Positions 19,315-30,700 of a stretch of DNA of 53,406 bases are shown here, one piece after another; position 1 is the stretch's first letter, and each line of letters opens with the position of its first letter. The stretch covers positions 1-53,406 of the forward strand of contig JAKUOU010000025.1 of the NCBI GenBank assembly GCA_022451065.1. Reading direction: 5' to 3'. The DNA is from Pedosphaera sp. Its GTDB lineage: Bacteria > Verrucomicrobiota > Verrucomicrobiia > Limisphaerales > UBA1096. The translations under genes and the position numbers were made by a program. Below the pieces are notes generated by a model that was not told the DNA's origin, made no database searches, and was given only the letters and a program-made list of their open reading frames with translations.

Positions 19315-20841
19315 ATGAGGGAATTAGTCATCGGCATCGATAGCGGCACACAATCCACCAAGGCATTGGTGGTGGATGCGAAAAGTGGCAAGTTACTAGG
19401 TGAAGGCTCTCGGGCTTATGGCCTCATCAGCGGTCTGCCAGCCGGTGCGAAGGAGCAGCATCCCGCCGACTGGATCGACGCCACCGAATCGAGCATCCGT
19501 GCCGCGCTGAAACAGGCCAAAGCCACCGCCGGCGAGGTGCGCGCCATCGGTGTCAGCGGCCAGCAACACGGTTTCGTGCCGCTCGACAAAAAGGGCGAGG
19601 TGATCCGCCCGGCCAAGCTGTGGTGCGACACGTCGACGGCGGATGAATGCGAGGAGATCATGGCCAAGCTCGGTGGCCTAAAAGGTTCTGTCAAGGAACT
19701 GGGCAACGCGGTCCTGCCAGGGTTCACCGCCGGCAAAATTCTTTGGCTCAAAAAAAATGAGCCAAAAAACTTCAGGCGCCTGGCCAAGGTTTTGTTGCCG
19801 CACGATTATTTGAATTTCTGGCTCACGGGAAATGCAGTGATGGAGTTCGGTGACGCCAGCGGCACCGCGCTGCTCAACGTCCGCACACGCAAGTGGTCCA
19901 AGAAAACGTTGAAGGCGATCGACGCTGGCTTGGAGGCGAAGCTGCCCAAGTTGATCTCGAGCGATCAACCGGCTGGCACATTACAGGCGGCCACAGCCAG
20001 GCGGCTTGGCCTACGTACCGATGTCCTCGTGAGCGCCGGAGGAGGTGATAATATGATGGGCGCGATCGGCACCGGCAATACCCGCCCAGGAGTCGTTACC
20101 GCTAGCTTCGGCACAAGCGGCACAATTTACGCCTGCGCGGGAAAACCGGTGGTCGATCCGAAAGGCGAGATTGCGGCATTCTGCGACTCGACCAACCGCT
20201 GGCTGCCGCTGCTCTGCACGATGAACGTCACGGTGGCGACCGAGTTGATCCGTAAGGATTTCAAGTGGACGCATGCCCAGTACGAGGCCGCCGCGCGCAA
20301 GGCTCCGGCTGGCTCCGACGGCTTGCTGCTGCTCCCGTATCTCGAGGGCGAGCGCACGCCGAACGTGCCGGACGGCACCGGCGTCTACTTCGGCGTGCGC
20401 GCCGGGACGTTTACCGAAAAACATTTTGCGCGCGCGACGATGGAGGGCGTCACGCTTGGCATGAACTACGGCCTGCGTCGACTCGAGAAACTCGGTGTCA
20501 AGCCCACGCAGATTCGTGCCACCGGCGGTGGGGCAAACTCCAAACTTTGGCGGCAGATCATGGCCGATATTTTCAACGCCCAGGTTGTCACGCTCAAGGT
20601 GGGCGAGGGGGCGGCTTACGGAGCGGCACTGCAGGGGTTGTGGAGTCTACGCAACAATCAGGGCGGCAACGTAAGCATCGAGGAAATCACCGATCGCTTT
20701 GTGAAATTGAACACCCGTGAAACCGCCGAGCCAAACGTCGAAAACGTTACTGCGTACCGCGAAGTGCAGGCCTTGCAGGATGACCTCTCCAGGTCCCTCC
20801 GCAAACCGTTTGCCCGACATCGAGCCTTGGTCGCCGGTTAG
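19315..20841 (+). CDS. xylB: Xylulokinase (FGGY family)
   Basis: MRELVIGIDSGTQSTKALVVDAKSG, AIGVSGQQHGFVPLD, PAKLWCDTSTADEC, RATGGGANSKLWRQIMADIFNAQV. Confidence 0.9.
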   Translation: MRELVIGIDSGTQSTKALVVDAKSGKLLGEGSRAYGLISGLPAGAKEQHPADWIDATESSIRAALKQAKATAGEVRAIGVSGQQHGFVPLDKKGEVIRPAKLWCDTSTADECEEIMAKLGGLKGSVKELGNAVLPGFTAGKILWLKKNEPKNFRRLAKVLLPHDYLNFWLTGNAVMEFGDASGTALLNVRTRKWSKKTLKAIDAGLEAKLPKLISSDQPAGTLQAATARRLGLRTDVLVSAGGGDNMMGAIGTGNTRPGVVTASFGTSGTIYACAGKPVVDPKGEIAAFCDSTNRWLPLLCTMNVTVATELIRKDFKWTHAQYEAAARKAPAGSDGLLLLPYLEGERTPNVPDGTGVYFGVRAGTFTEKHFARATMEGVTLGMNYGLRRLEKLGVKPTQIRATGGGANSKLWRQIMADIFNAQVVTLKVGEGAAYGAALQGLWSLRNNQGGNVSIEEITDRFVKLNTRETAEPNVENVTAYREVQALQDDLSRSLRKPFARHRALVAG

Positions 20842-20955
20842 GCAGCAACAGATTAGCTTGCCTATATCTGCTCCACCTCATCACTCTTCATTCCGAACGG
20901 TTTTCAGCTTCGATCGGGCAGTGGGGATTCTTATTCTAACAACGAATTGAACTCG

Positions 20956-22692
20956 CTAGGGTTGAACAGCTTTTTGTTTTTTGGCCTTTAGCAAGGACTT
21001 CATCGCTGTTGACGCAACTGGGTCTCCAGGCCTGAGCTTCAATGCTTCCTTTAGAAACCCTTCGGCCTCTTCAAGCTTCTTTTGTCTGTAAAGGGTGACT
21101 CCTAAAGCACCAAATGCTTCCGGATCATTCGGATCCAATCGAACGACCCTTCGAAAAACAACCGAGGCAGATTTACTCTGCCTGCTGTTCATCAGCAGGA
21201 TTCCCATATTGAACCATGCACTAACCCGATTTGGATCAAGTCGCACCACCTGGCTGTAAATTTCATATGCACCACGGAAATCCTGCTCCGCCAACCTGGC
21301 CTGCGCCGCCATTATCAGCAGATCCGGGTTCTTGCTATCAATCACAAAGCCCAAGCGACCAAACTCAAGCAGGGTCGCTTTTGTCTTTTCACGGCTTACA
21401 TTATCGAACAGCGGTCGGTCCCCTGGATTCTTCAGGACAAGTTGAAACCATAATTCAGCCATCTCATCAGATGATTGCGGTCCGTAAATCACCCTGGCGG
21501 GAGGAGAGTTTGGGTTGGCAATGTTATTCGTCGTGTTATCGAAGGTAAAATTCATCATGATCTTTGTGCCTTTCGGTAGAAAGATCGAATTCTGATATTG
21601 ATAATCGCCCTGCCAATTAAAGTCCCAATTCTTTATGAGCAATAGCCACTTCTTTGATCCATCTGGAAGGATGGCATATCCCTCCATTCGCCGGCATAAG
21701 TAATGGGCATGTGGCAAGACCCGGGTCACCTCGACATCACCCGGCAAGACAAACTCATCCTTGACCTCAAACTTTTGCTCATTTGGCGGGATATCAATGG
21801 CGAGTGACGTAAGTTTAATCTTGTAGGGTGTTGCCGCAGGCGGTTCATCTGAGAAATACAAGCCAACAGAACAGTGGAATGGTTCTGGTTTGCCGCTCGG
21901 GTTCATGTGCACCTGTATCACAAGATCTGAACCTGGTTCCAACAACCACGGAATGGTATCGGTTTTGTCTGAATAAAGAGTCCCGGGCTGCCAGCTCAGG
22001 AATTGTCCTTCTGGCATGGAGGCAGAACTTGGCACTCGCATTCCATCAAAGCCTGCGCTTGATGACGAACTTTGACGTCGCCGGGACTCTCGACTGGAAT
22101 CAACGTATATCAGCGCGTGATGTACGATTCCGGCGTTGCCCGGTCGAAATTCCAAGGTTCGTACATATCTGGCTTTTGTGGTTGGAATTGGGAGTACAAA
22201 ATTACGGTAAACATCTCTGCCTTCGGCTTTGAGCGTGTATTCCCCATCCATCCCTACAACCATGTCCGGCTTGCCTGATTGCCAGCCGGTTGGCCAGTCA
22301 GGTAAATTGGGGCGTAGTTTTTCTGGTCCCTTCTCGTGTCCCTCATCAACCCACTGCTTAATAAGAGCAATTTGTCCCTCCGTCAGTCGTCGAGACCCAT
22401 TAAAGTTACCGTGCCCCGGCTCTGGCAACCAAGGTGGCATGTATTTGGATTCTATGACCTCAGTGATTTGCTGCGAACGCTTTCGCACATCATCATAGGT
22501 CAATAGATTAAATGGAGCGGCCATCCCATCACGATGACAGGGCGCACAATGACTATAAATGATCGGGGCAATGTCTTTATAAAAGTTAACCCCCTCCTTT
22601 TTATTTTCAGCTTGTTCTTTTGCAACAGATTCAGTTGCGAATGGATTACTCCAAAAGCAAATGAAAATTATGATAATGACAAGTGTTCTCAT
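20956..22692 (-). CDS. Secreted cytochrome-c-like / Cu monooxygenase-like protein with C-terminal TPR repeats
   Basis: Start chosen at MRTLVIIIIF; YKDIAPIIYSHCAPCHRDGMAAPFNLLTYDDV (CxxCH), YMPPWLPEPGHGNF, VHHALIYVDSS, RVLPHAHYLCRRMEGYAILPDG; C-terminal TPR. Confidence 0.75.
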   Translation of the reverse strand: MRTLVIIIIFICFWSNPFATESVAKEQAENKKEGVNFYKDIAPIIYSHCAPCHRDGMAAPFNLLTYDDVRKRSQQITEVIESKYMPPWLPEPGHGNFNGSRRLTEGQIALIKQWVDEGHEKGPEKLRPNLPDWPTGWQSGKPDMVVGMDGEYTLKAEGRDVYRNFVLPIPTTKARYVRTLEFRPGNAGIVHHALIYVDSSRESRRRQSSSSSAGFDGMRVPSSASMPEGQFLSWQPGTLYSDKTDTIPWLLEPGSDLVIQVHMNPSGKPEPFHCSVGLYFSDEPPAATPYKIKLTSLAIDIPPNEQKFEVKDEFVLPGDVEVTRVLPHAHYLCRRMEGYAILPDGSKKWLLLIKNWDFNWQGDYQYQNSIFLPKGTKIMMNFTFDNTTNNIANPNSPPARVIYGPQSSDEMAELWFQLVLKNPGDRPLFDNVSREKTKATLLEFGRLGFVIDSKNPDLLIMAAQARLAEQDFRGAYEIYSQVVRLDPNRVSAWFNMGILLMNSRQSKSASVVFRRVVRLDPNDPEAFGALGVTLYRQKKLEEAEGFLKEALKLRPGDPVASTAMKSLLKAKKQKAVQP

Positions 22693-22994
22693 TAAAAAAA
22701 CCACCGAATAGTGAACTGACCAACTTAGTTCTGGTTTGCGCAAAGAAAGGTAAGAAAGGTTACAGACGTTGCAAAGAAAAAACCCACCAACGCAAAGCCG
22801 ATGGGATTTCCAAACCCGAACCCATCGAATGATGAGTCGCAAGCTCTCACAACGGATTCAATGGGCTTGATCTGAGATCTGCGCTCAAAAGCGCTTTGCG
22901 GAATGGCTTGTGTGTACGACATTTGAGGTCACAATTGGCGAGCGGCTTGTTAACTACGGGTGAGTTTTGATTATTTACATCAACTTTTTTTAGC

Positions 22995-24602
<1,608 letters not shown>

Positions 24603-24679
24603 AAATCGCGACCGGTCAATTACTGTTCACATTCCTGTAACCATTTCCGGCTCCAACCGTTTTTACTAAACCAACTGTC

Positions 24680-26638
24680 ATGATAAAACGAACCCTGACT
24701 CTCATTGTAGCCGTATTAATCAGTGCGATCACTTGTCCAGGCACCGCCACAGCGGCCAAGCGACCGAACGTGTTGTTTATCTTCACCGACGACCAGCGGC
24801 CGGATGCCTTTGGTGCGTTGGGCAATCCAGATATCAAGACCCCGAACATGGACCGCATCATTAACAGCGGCTTCGTCTTCAACCGGGCGTACATCCAGGG
24901 GTCAATGACATTTGCCACCTGCCTGCCCAGCCGTGCGATGATCATGAGCGGCAAGCCACTTTTTCGGGCACCCCTACAACTCGACTCCGGGGTGCTGATG
25001 CCACAGGTGTTTCAGAAATCCGGTTACCGGACGTTTGCCACCGGCAAGTGGCACAACGGTGAATCGTCTTTTGAAAAATGTTTTGATGAGGCTGAGGCGG
25101 TGTTCTTTGGCGGTGCAGCCCGAACACACATCAATGTGCCGGTCAATCGCATGATCGCCGGCTTGATGGTGCCGTACGACGCCGGCGAGACGTTTTCTAC
25201 AGACCTGTTCGCCGATGCGGCGATTGAGTTTATCGAAGGTCAGTCGGAAAAAGAGCAGCCGTTTTTCTGCTACATCCCGTTCACCGCACCGCACTCGCCG
25301 GTGACGCCTCCAGGCAAATGGGCGACAATGTATGATCCAGATAAAATCACGCTTCCTCCGAACCACGCTGCGCTTCGTCCGGACTTGGTCGATCAACAAC
25401 AAAGTACCAGTCGGCGTGGTGGCGGTCGCGGTGGCCGTGGTCGCCAAGGCGGTGATGTGTCGCCGGTGGATCGTGCCAAGCAACGCTATGCGGCGTACTA
25501 TGGGCTAATCTCACATCTGGATCATCATATCGGTCGCGTGCTCGATACACTCAAGAAAACCGGTCAGGCGGAAAACACCATTATCCTGTTTGCGACCGAT
25601 CACGGCATGTCGATGGACAGCCATGGGCAGTCCGGCAAACACAACGCCTACGAGCACACGTCGCGCGTGCAGATGGTCGCCAGTGGTGCCGGTGTCCCGA
25701 AAGGTTCCTCGGATGCGTTGGTTTATCTTTACGACATTTACCCGACACTATGCGGGTTGACCGGTCTTCCGATTCCCGACGAGGTTGAGGGCAAGAGCTT
25801 GGCCAAGGTCATTCACGGAAAACAGGCCAAGGTGCGTGACCATCTCTTTACCGCCTACATGGATGACCAGCGCACCATCCGCGACGATCGGTGGAAACTT
25901 TTTTACCGGTCGAAAGAGGATCGCGCCGCGCTGTATGACTTGAAGAACGATCCGCACGAGTTGAACGATCTTGCTGCCAAGCCGGAAAACAAGGATCGCA
26001 TTGCAAAGCTGAAAGTCGAATTGGCCAAGGCGCAACAGTTGTACGGTGACACGCCGGAGGTTACCGCGCGTCTCATGCGCAGTCGTGGCGGTCGTCCCGG
26101 TGGCGCTGGCGGTCGTCGCCCGGTTGGTGCCGGCGGAATTTCTCGACCGACTGTTGACGCGCCCGCCTTGGCCAAGCGCATCACCGAAAAATTCCTTGCC
26201 CACTCCAAGGCTGAGTCGGGCTTGGCCAATGCGAAGTTTCAGGAGATTTGGAAGCAATTGCATGCCGCGTGGGCCGTTGATAAAAAATCCATTGGTCGAC
26301 CAGACCTGATTCAAGGTTTTGCCAAGTTGCTCGGTGAACAGCCCGGCGAGCGTGGAGGCCGAGTCGGTGGCCAAGCGGAGCGTGGGGGCCAACGACGCCC
26401 AGCTAATCGCTTCGGTGGACCCATCGGCACGAGCGCTGTCATTGCCCGGGCCTTTAGTTACGCAACCGATTCCGACGGTGACCGGGAAATTACCGCTGTT
26501 GAAGTTCAAGTTGCCGCAAAAAAATGGTCAGCTGACGGCGACAAGGACAAAAATGGCGAACTAAATTCCAAGGAGATATCCGCCATCTTCGAGGGTTTTA
26601 TCAAATCCATGCCTGCATCCCGCGGTCGCCGTCGTTAG
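24680..26638 (+). CDS. Sulfatase with Arg/Gly-rich insertions and EF-hand-like C-terminus
   Basis: KRPNVLFIFTDDQRPDAFGALGNPDIKTPNMDR, CLPSRAMIMSG, ILFATDHGMSMDSHGQSGKHNAYEHT; C-terminal DSDGDREIT and DGDKDKNGELN loops. Confidence 0.92.
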   Translation: MIKRTLTLIVAVLISAITCPGTATAAKRPNVLFIFTDDQRPDAFGALGNPDIKTPNMDRIINSGFVFNRAYIQGSMTFATCLPSRAMIMSGKPLFRAPLQLDSGVLMPQVFQKSGYRTFATGKWHNGESSFEKCFDEAEAVFFGGAARTHINVPVNRMIAGLMVPYDAGETFSTDLFADAAIEFIEGQSEKEQPFFCYIPFTAPHSPVTPPGKWATMYDPDKITLPPNHAALRPDLVDQQQSTSRRGGGRGGRGRQGGDVSPVDRAKQRYAAYYGLISHLDHHIGRVLDTLKKTGQAENTIILFATDHGMSMDSHGQSGKHNAYEHTSRVQMVASGAGVPKGSSDALVYLYDIYPTLCGLTGLPIPDEVEGKSLAKVIHGKQAKVRDHLFTAYMDDQRTIRDDRWKLFYRSKEDRAALYDLKNDPHELNDLAAKPENKDRIAKLKVELAKAQQLYGDTPEVTARLMRSRGGRPGGAGGRRPVGAGGISRPTVDAPALAKRITEKFLAHSKAESGLANAKFQEIWKQLHAAWAVDKKSIGRPDLIQGFAKLLGEQPGERGGRVGGQAERGGQRRPANRFGGPIGTSAVIARAFSYATDSDGDREITAVEVQVAAKKWSADGDKDKNGELNSKEISAIFEGFIKSMPASRGRRR

Positions 26639-26845
26639 TCCCGACTGCGAACAGCTTTAAAAGGAATCGCCCATTTGCTGGAAGATATCGGTTATGGCAA
26701 AAACGGACGCAAAGCCGACATCGAGACGGTAGCAGATTTCCTCTATCGTATCCCGAAATACCAGGAAGTGCTCGAGTCTCACAAACCACAGGAGAACAGA
26801 GTTATCTTTGCCACGCTCGCGATCGGACCGGGGGAGATCGAATAA
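26639..26845 (+). other. ATG-less open frame directly continuing the sulfatase frame after its TAG stop (possible gene remnant or readthrough extension)
   Basis: Hand translation gives SRLRTALKGIAHLLEDIGYGKNGRKADIETVADFLYRIPKYQEVLESHKPQENRVIFATLAIGPGEIE*, with no ATG/GTG/TTG start before residue ~14. Confidence 0.35.
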
Positions 26846-26888
26846 AATGCTTGTTAACATTGGCCAAGCCAGCGATCGTCCGGCTGTT

Positions 26889-27641
26889 ATGAAGTTACGA
26901 TTAATCCTGTCAATTGCCGCCTTTTTGCTGGCTGGCATCGTCTTGCCACACGCGCAGACTGGGAACAAGCCGACCGCCTACAAAATAATCCCCGCCATTG
27001 ATTTATTGCAATTCACCCAAAAGCAGCAGGTTGCCATACTGAAACGAGCCAATGCGGAGAAGTGCGACTGTGGATGCAAAATGACCGTGGCCCAATGCCG
27101 CAACGATGATCAGACCTGCGGTACAAGCGTTCCTTTGATTAAGGCCATCATAAAGGATATCACCGGCAAAGATGTCAAGTTGGCCGCTGCCACGGCCGAG
27201 GCGGATAATCGCATTGGCAAACCTGTCGATATCCAATTTACCTCCATCGACGGCAAAAAAGTCGATGTGTCAAAAATGAAAGGGAAGGTGGTACTGATCG
27301 ATTTTTGGGCGACGTGGTGCGGTCCGTGTGTGGCTGAGTTGCCCAACGTAAAGCGGGCCTACGAGAAGTTGCACCCGAAAGGTTTCGAGATCGTTGGTAT
27401 CTCGCTCGACAGCAAGGAGAGTGCCCTTCGCCGGTTTGTCAAAAAAGAGGAAATGCCCTGGCCGCAATACTTCGATGGGAAGGGATGGAATAATAGCATC
27501 TCTAAAAAACATGGTATACGCAGCATCCCGGCCATGTGGCTGGTGGACAAGGAAGGCAATCTCGCCGACCTAAACGCCCGCTCTAATCTTGAGGGTAAGG
27601 TTGAGGAACTACTCGCCGCACCTTCGTCTGAGGCGAATTAA
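26889..27641 (+). CDS. TlpA/ResA-like thioredoxin-fold protein, exported
   Basis: Signal peptide MKLRLILSIAAFLLAG; VVLIDFWATWCGPCVAELPNVKRAYEKLHPKGFEIVGISLD. Confidence 0.9.
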   Translation: MKLRLILSIAAFLLAGIVLPHAQTGNKPTAYKIIPAIDLLQFTQKQQVAILKRANAEKCDCGCKMTVAQCRNDDQTCGTSVPLIKAIIKDITGKDVKLAAATAEADNRIGKPVDIQFTSIDGKKVDVSKMKGKVVLIDFWATWCGPCVAELPNVKRAYEKLHPKGFEIVGISLDSKESALRRFVKKEEMPWPQYFDGKGWNNSISKKHGIRSIPAMWLVDKEGNLADLNARSNLEGKVEELLAAPSSEAN

Positions 27642-27672
27642 CAATTAACCTGAATCTTTTTCTTCACGAGAG

Positions 27673-27706
27673 ACCGTTTGCCAACTGCTTGGGCAAGCGG
27701 TTTTTT
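27673..27706 (+). terminator. Probable intrinsic terminator between convergent genes
   Basis: accgtttgcc-aactgcttg-ggcaagcggt followed by T-run; 10-bp stem with one G:U-type position; right arm carries cttgggcaagcg, a variant of the iterated palindrome. Confidence 0.6.
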
Positions 27707-27711
27707 GTGAG

Positions 27712-30700
27712 CTACTTTACGACCATGACACCTTTCATGATGATCCAATGGCCGGGAAAGGTGCAGATGTAGGGGTAGTCGCCAGGCTCCATTGGCGCCG
27801 TGAAGCGTAGAGCTGTTGCGGAGAGCGGGGCGACCATTTGGGTGGCGTGAAGCACTTTTTTTGACTTGGGCACAAATTGGCCGCGCTGAGCTTCCTTGGG
27901 ATCCTTTGCCATTTCGTTGGCCGCCAGTCCAACCTCCTCGCTGGCACCCGGCATTATGATCACGATGTTGTGTGCCGTGGCGTCCGGGTTGGTGAAGTCT
28001 ATACGGACCGGTTGGCCGGCCAACACCTCGAACCGTGTGATGTCGTAAAGCATTCTTTCCTTCACCGCCGAGATTTTCACGACCTTCAAGTTTTTCTGTG
28101 TATCAAACTGCGCGTCTTTTGCGGAATAACGTTTATTGGGTGACATTTTTTGGCGCAGGTCGAATGCGGTCATGAACACGGCCAGTTCGGGATGTTCGGC
28201 GGTAAAGTCGGCATTGCCTTTCCACAATGGCTCGATCGTGCGCGAGCCAAGCGCGGTGCGGATGGCGTAGCTCAGGTGGCCGATGTTCGGATGCTTAATC
28301 GTGTCGAGCAAAGCGTCGAGTGCGGCGGGGGTGCCGACGTAGCTCGCAGCGATGGCGGCCTCCATGCGCACGAGGCCGCTAGGATCGTTGGCCAGCTTTC
28401 GGAGCAGTGCCGGGCCGTTGTCGAATTGGTCGTGCCAGTAGCGGAACTGGTGTGTCGCTGCGGCGCGAGCGCGGTGGTCGTCACACTCGAGCAACTCGCC
28501 GAGCAGTTGGGTGTTGGTGGCGTCGATGCCACGATAAGTCCATACGGCCTCGATCTGGTGGTGGCGATGGCGAGGGTCGGTTGGGTCGAGCTTGGCCACC
28601 CATGAGTCGATCGCGGCCTTGGCCATTGCCGGATCGCGCTCGCGCAGTTCACGCTTGGCCCAGTAGCGGTAGCGGTATTCGCGGCGCTTCAGGATGTCGA
28701 GCAGTTGGCCAATAGGCGCGCCGTCGATCTGCGGCATCTTCTGCGGCTTGGCTCCCTTGGGCATGATGCGGAAAATCCGGCCGCTTACACGGTCGCGCCG
28801 TTCGTCGCGTAATGAGTATTGGGCGTGGCCCTTGACCGGGTTGTACCAGTCGCAAACGTACATCGCGCCATCCGGCCCGTAGCGCAGATCGACCGGGATG
28901 AAGCTGAGGTTGCGTGAGAAAATGAGGTTGCTGACATACTCCTCGTCGTAACCAAACCCGGATTCGTGCCAGCGATGGAATTCGACGCGGTTGGTCGGCT
29001 TGTACCGTACCTTGACGAAGCCTCCCTGCATTTCCTCCGGCCAGTTGGGGAAATCAACAAACTCCTGGCCGCAGGTGCCGGAATAGGCCCGCAGGCCAAC
29101 CGGACGGGGATGCTGTGTAGGATAAGCCGGATCGAGCGAGTGGAAGGCCTGCGCGTAAATGGGGTAGCTTGCCATGTGCTGACCCCAGTCATCGAATGTC
29201 ACGCCCCACGGATTTGTGCTCTGGTGGGTGCCAAATGCGGTCAATCGGTGCTGCTTTGGCTCGAAGCGAAACCAGCCGCTGTTCTGCTGACGCACCGGGC
29301 CGTAAGGCGTCTCGACCTGGCTATGATGAAAAATCCCCTCGCGGAAAATCAGATCGCCGTCGGGCGTCCACGCGAAGTCATGCAGCGCGTGGTGCGAGTC
29401 TTCGCAGCCAAAACCGGTGAGTAGTTTTTCACGGGTGTCGGCTTTTCCGTCACCGTCAGTGTCCTTGATGAATATGAAATGCGGCTCCTCCGAGACATAC
29501 ACGCCGCCGTTACCCAACTCGAACGACAACGGGATTTGCAGGTCGTCGGCGAAGACGCTGGATTTGTCAGCACGCCCATCACCGTCGGTGTCCTCGATGA
29601 TGACGAGTTTGTCGTTGGGTTCGTTCCCGGGATAAACGTGCGGGTAGGTCGTCGAGCAGCTGACCCAAAGCCGGCCTTTGGCGTCCCAGCGCATTTGGAT
29701 TGGGCAGGCCAAGTCGGGGAACTCCTTTTCGGTGGCGAACAGGTTCACGTCAAACCGCGGATCGATTTCAAATGCTTCCAACTCGTCCTCTGGCGAGAGG
29801 AGTTGGTTCGCACCCCGGCTCTGCGTTGTCTGCGGCAGCGGCAGTATGTTCGAGTCGTCGATTTTCTTCGTCACCTGTTTGCCATTAGCCAAGTCCCAGA
29901 TGCGTTGGTCGCGGTTGGCTGTCATGAGGTCGAAGTTTCGCATCGCCGGCAGGAAGTCGAGATAGCCGTAGCTGCGGTTGCGTCCGCCGGTGTAATAAAA
30001 TGTGTTCACCGGCCGGAATCGGCGGAAGAACTGCTTGTTTTTCTCCAGCACCGCCGCACGGACCTCCTCGTTGAGAACCGGCATCTCAATGCCGAAGGCC
30101 GCCCTGAACACTGTCCGGGCAAACAGCCGGTAACCGTCGTCATTGAGGTGGCAGCCGTTGAACGTTAGGTCGTGCTGCGGTGGTGCCATCGCCTTATCGG
30201 TGACCGAATAAAGATCAACGAAACCGACCTGCTGCTTCGCTGCGATTTTGCGCATGGCGTCGGTGTAAAGTCGAAGGTTCGTATTGTTAACAGCGGCACT
30301 GACGCTTTCGGTGTTTTCGTTGGCGATCGGCGAGAGTAGCACGAGCTTCGGGCCGTTTTTGCCGTTGAACGCCTTGGACTTGGTCTCCGTGATGTAGTCG
30401 TTGAGGTTGTCCTGAAACTTGACCAAGCCGTCTGGTCCGGCGAACGACTCGTTGAAACCGTACGCTGCGAAGATAATGTCGGCCTTCACGAAAACGAGGT
30501 GCTGGTCGGTGTCGGCGAAGTTTGCGGGACGCGGTTGTAAGCCAAGCGCATCCGCCGACCAAGCGAGGTTGCGTACTGTCAGGTTGTGATTTGGGTGCGC
30601 CTGGTGCAGTAGCGTCTCGAGGTATCCAAAATCCTGCGAGCGGTCTAGCAGCGTGTTGCCGATGAAGGCAACGCTCATGCCCTGTTTGATTTTCAGCGGT

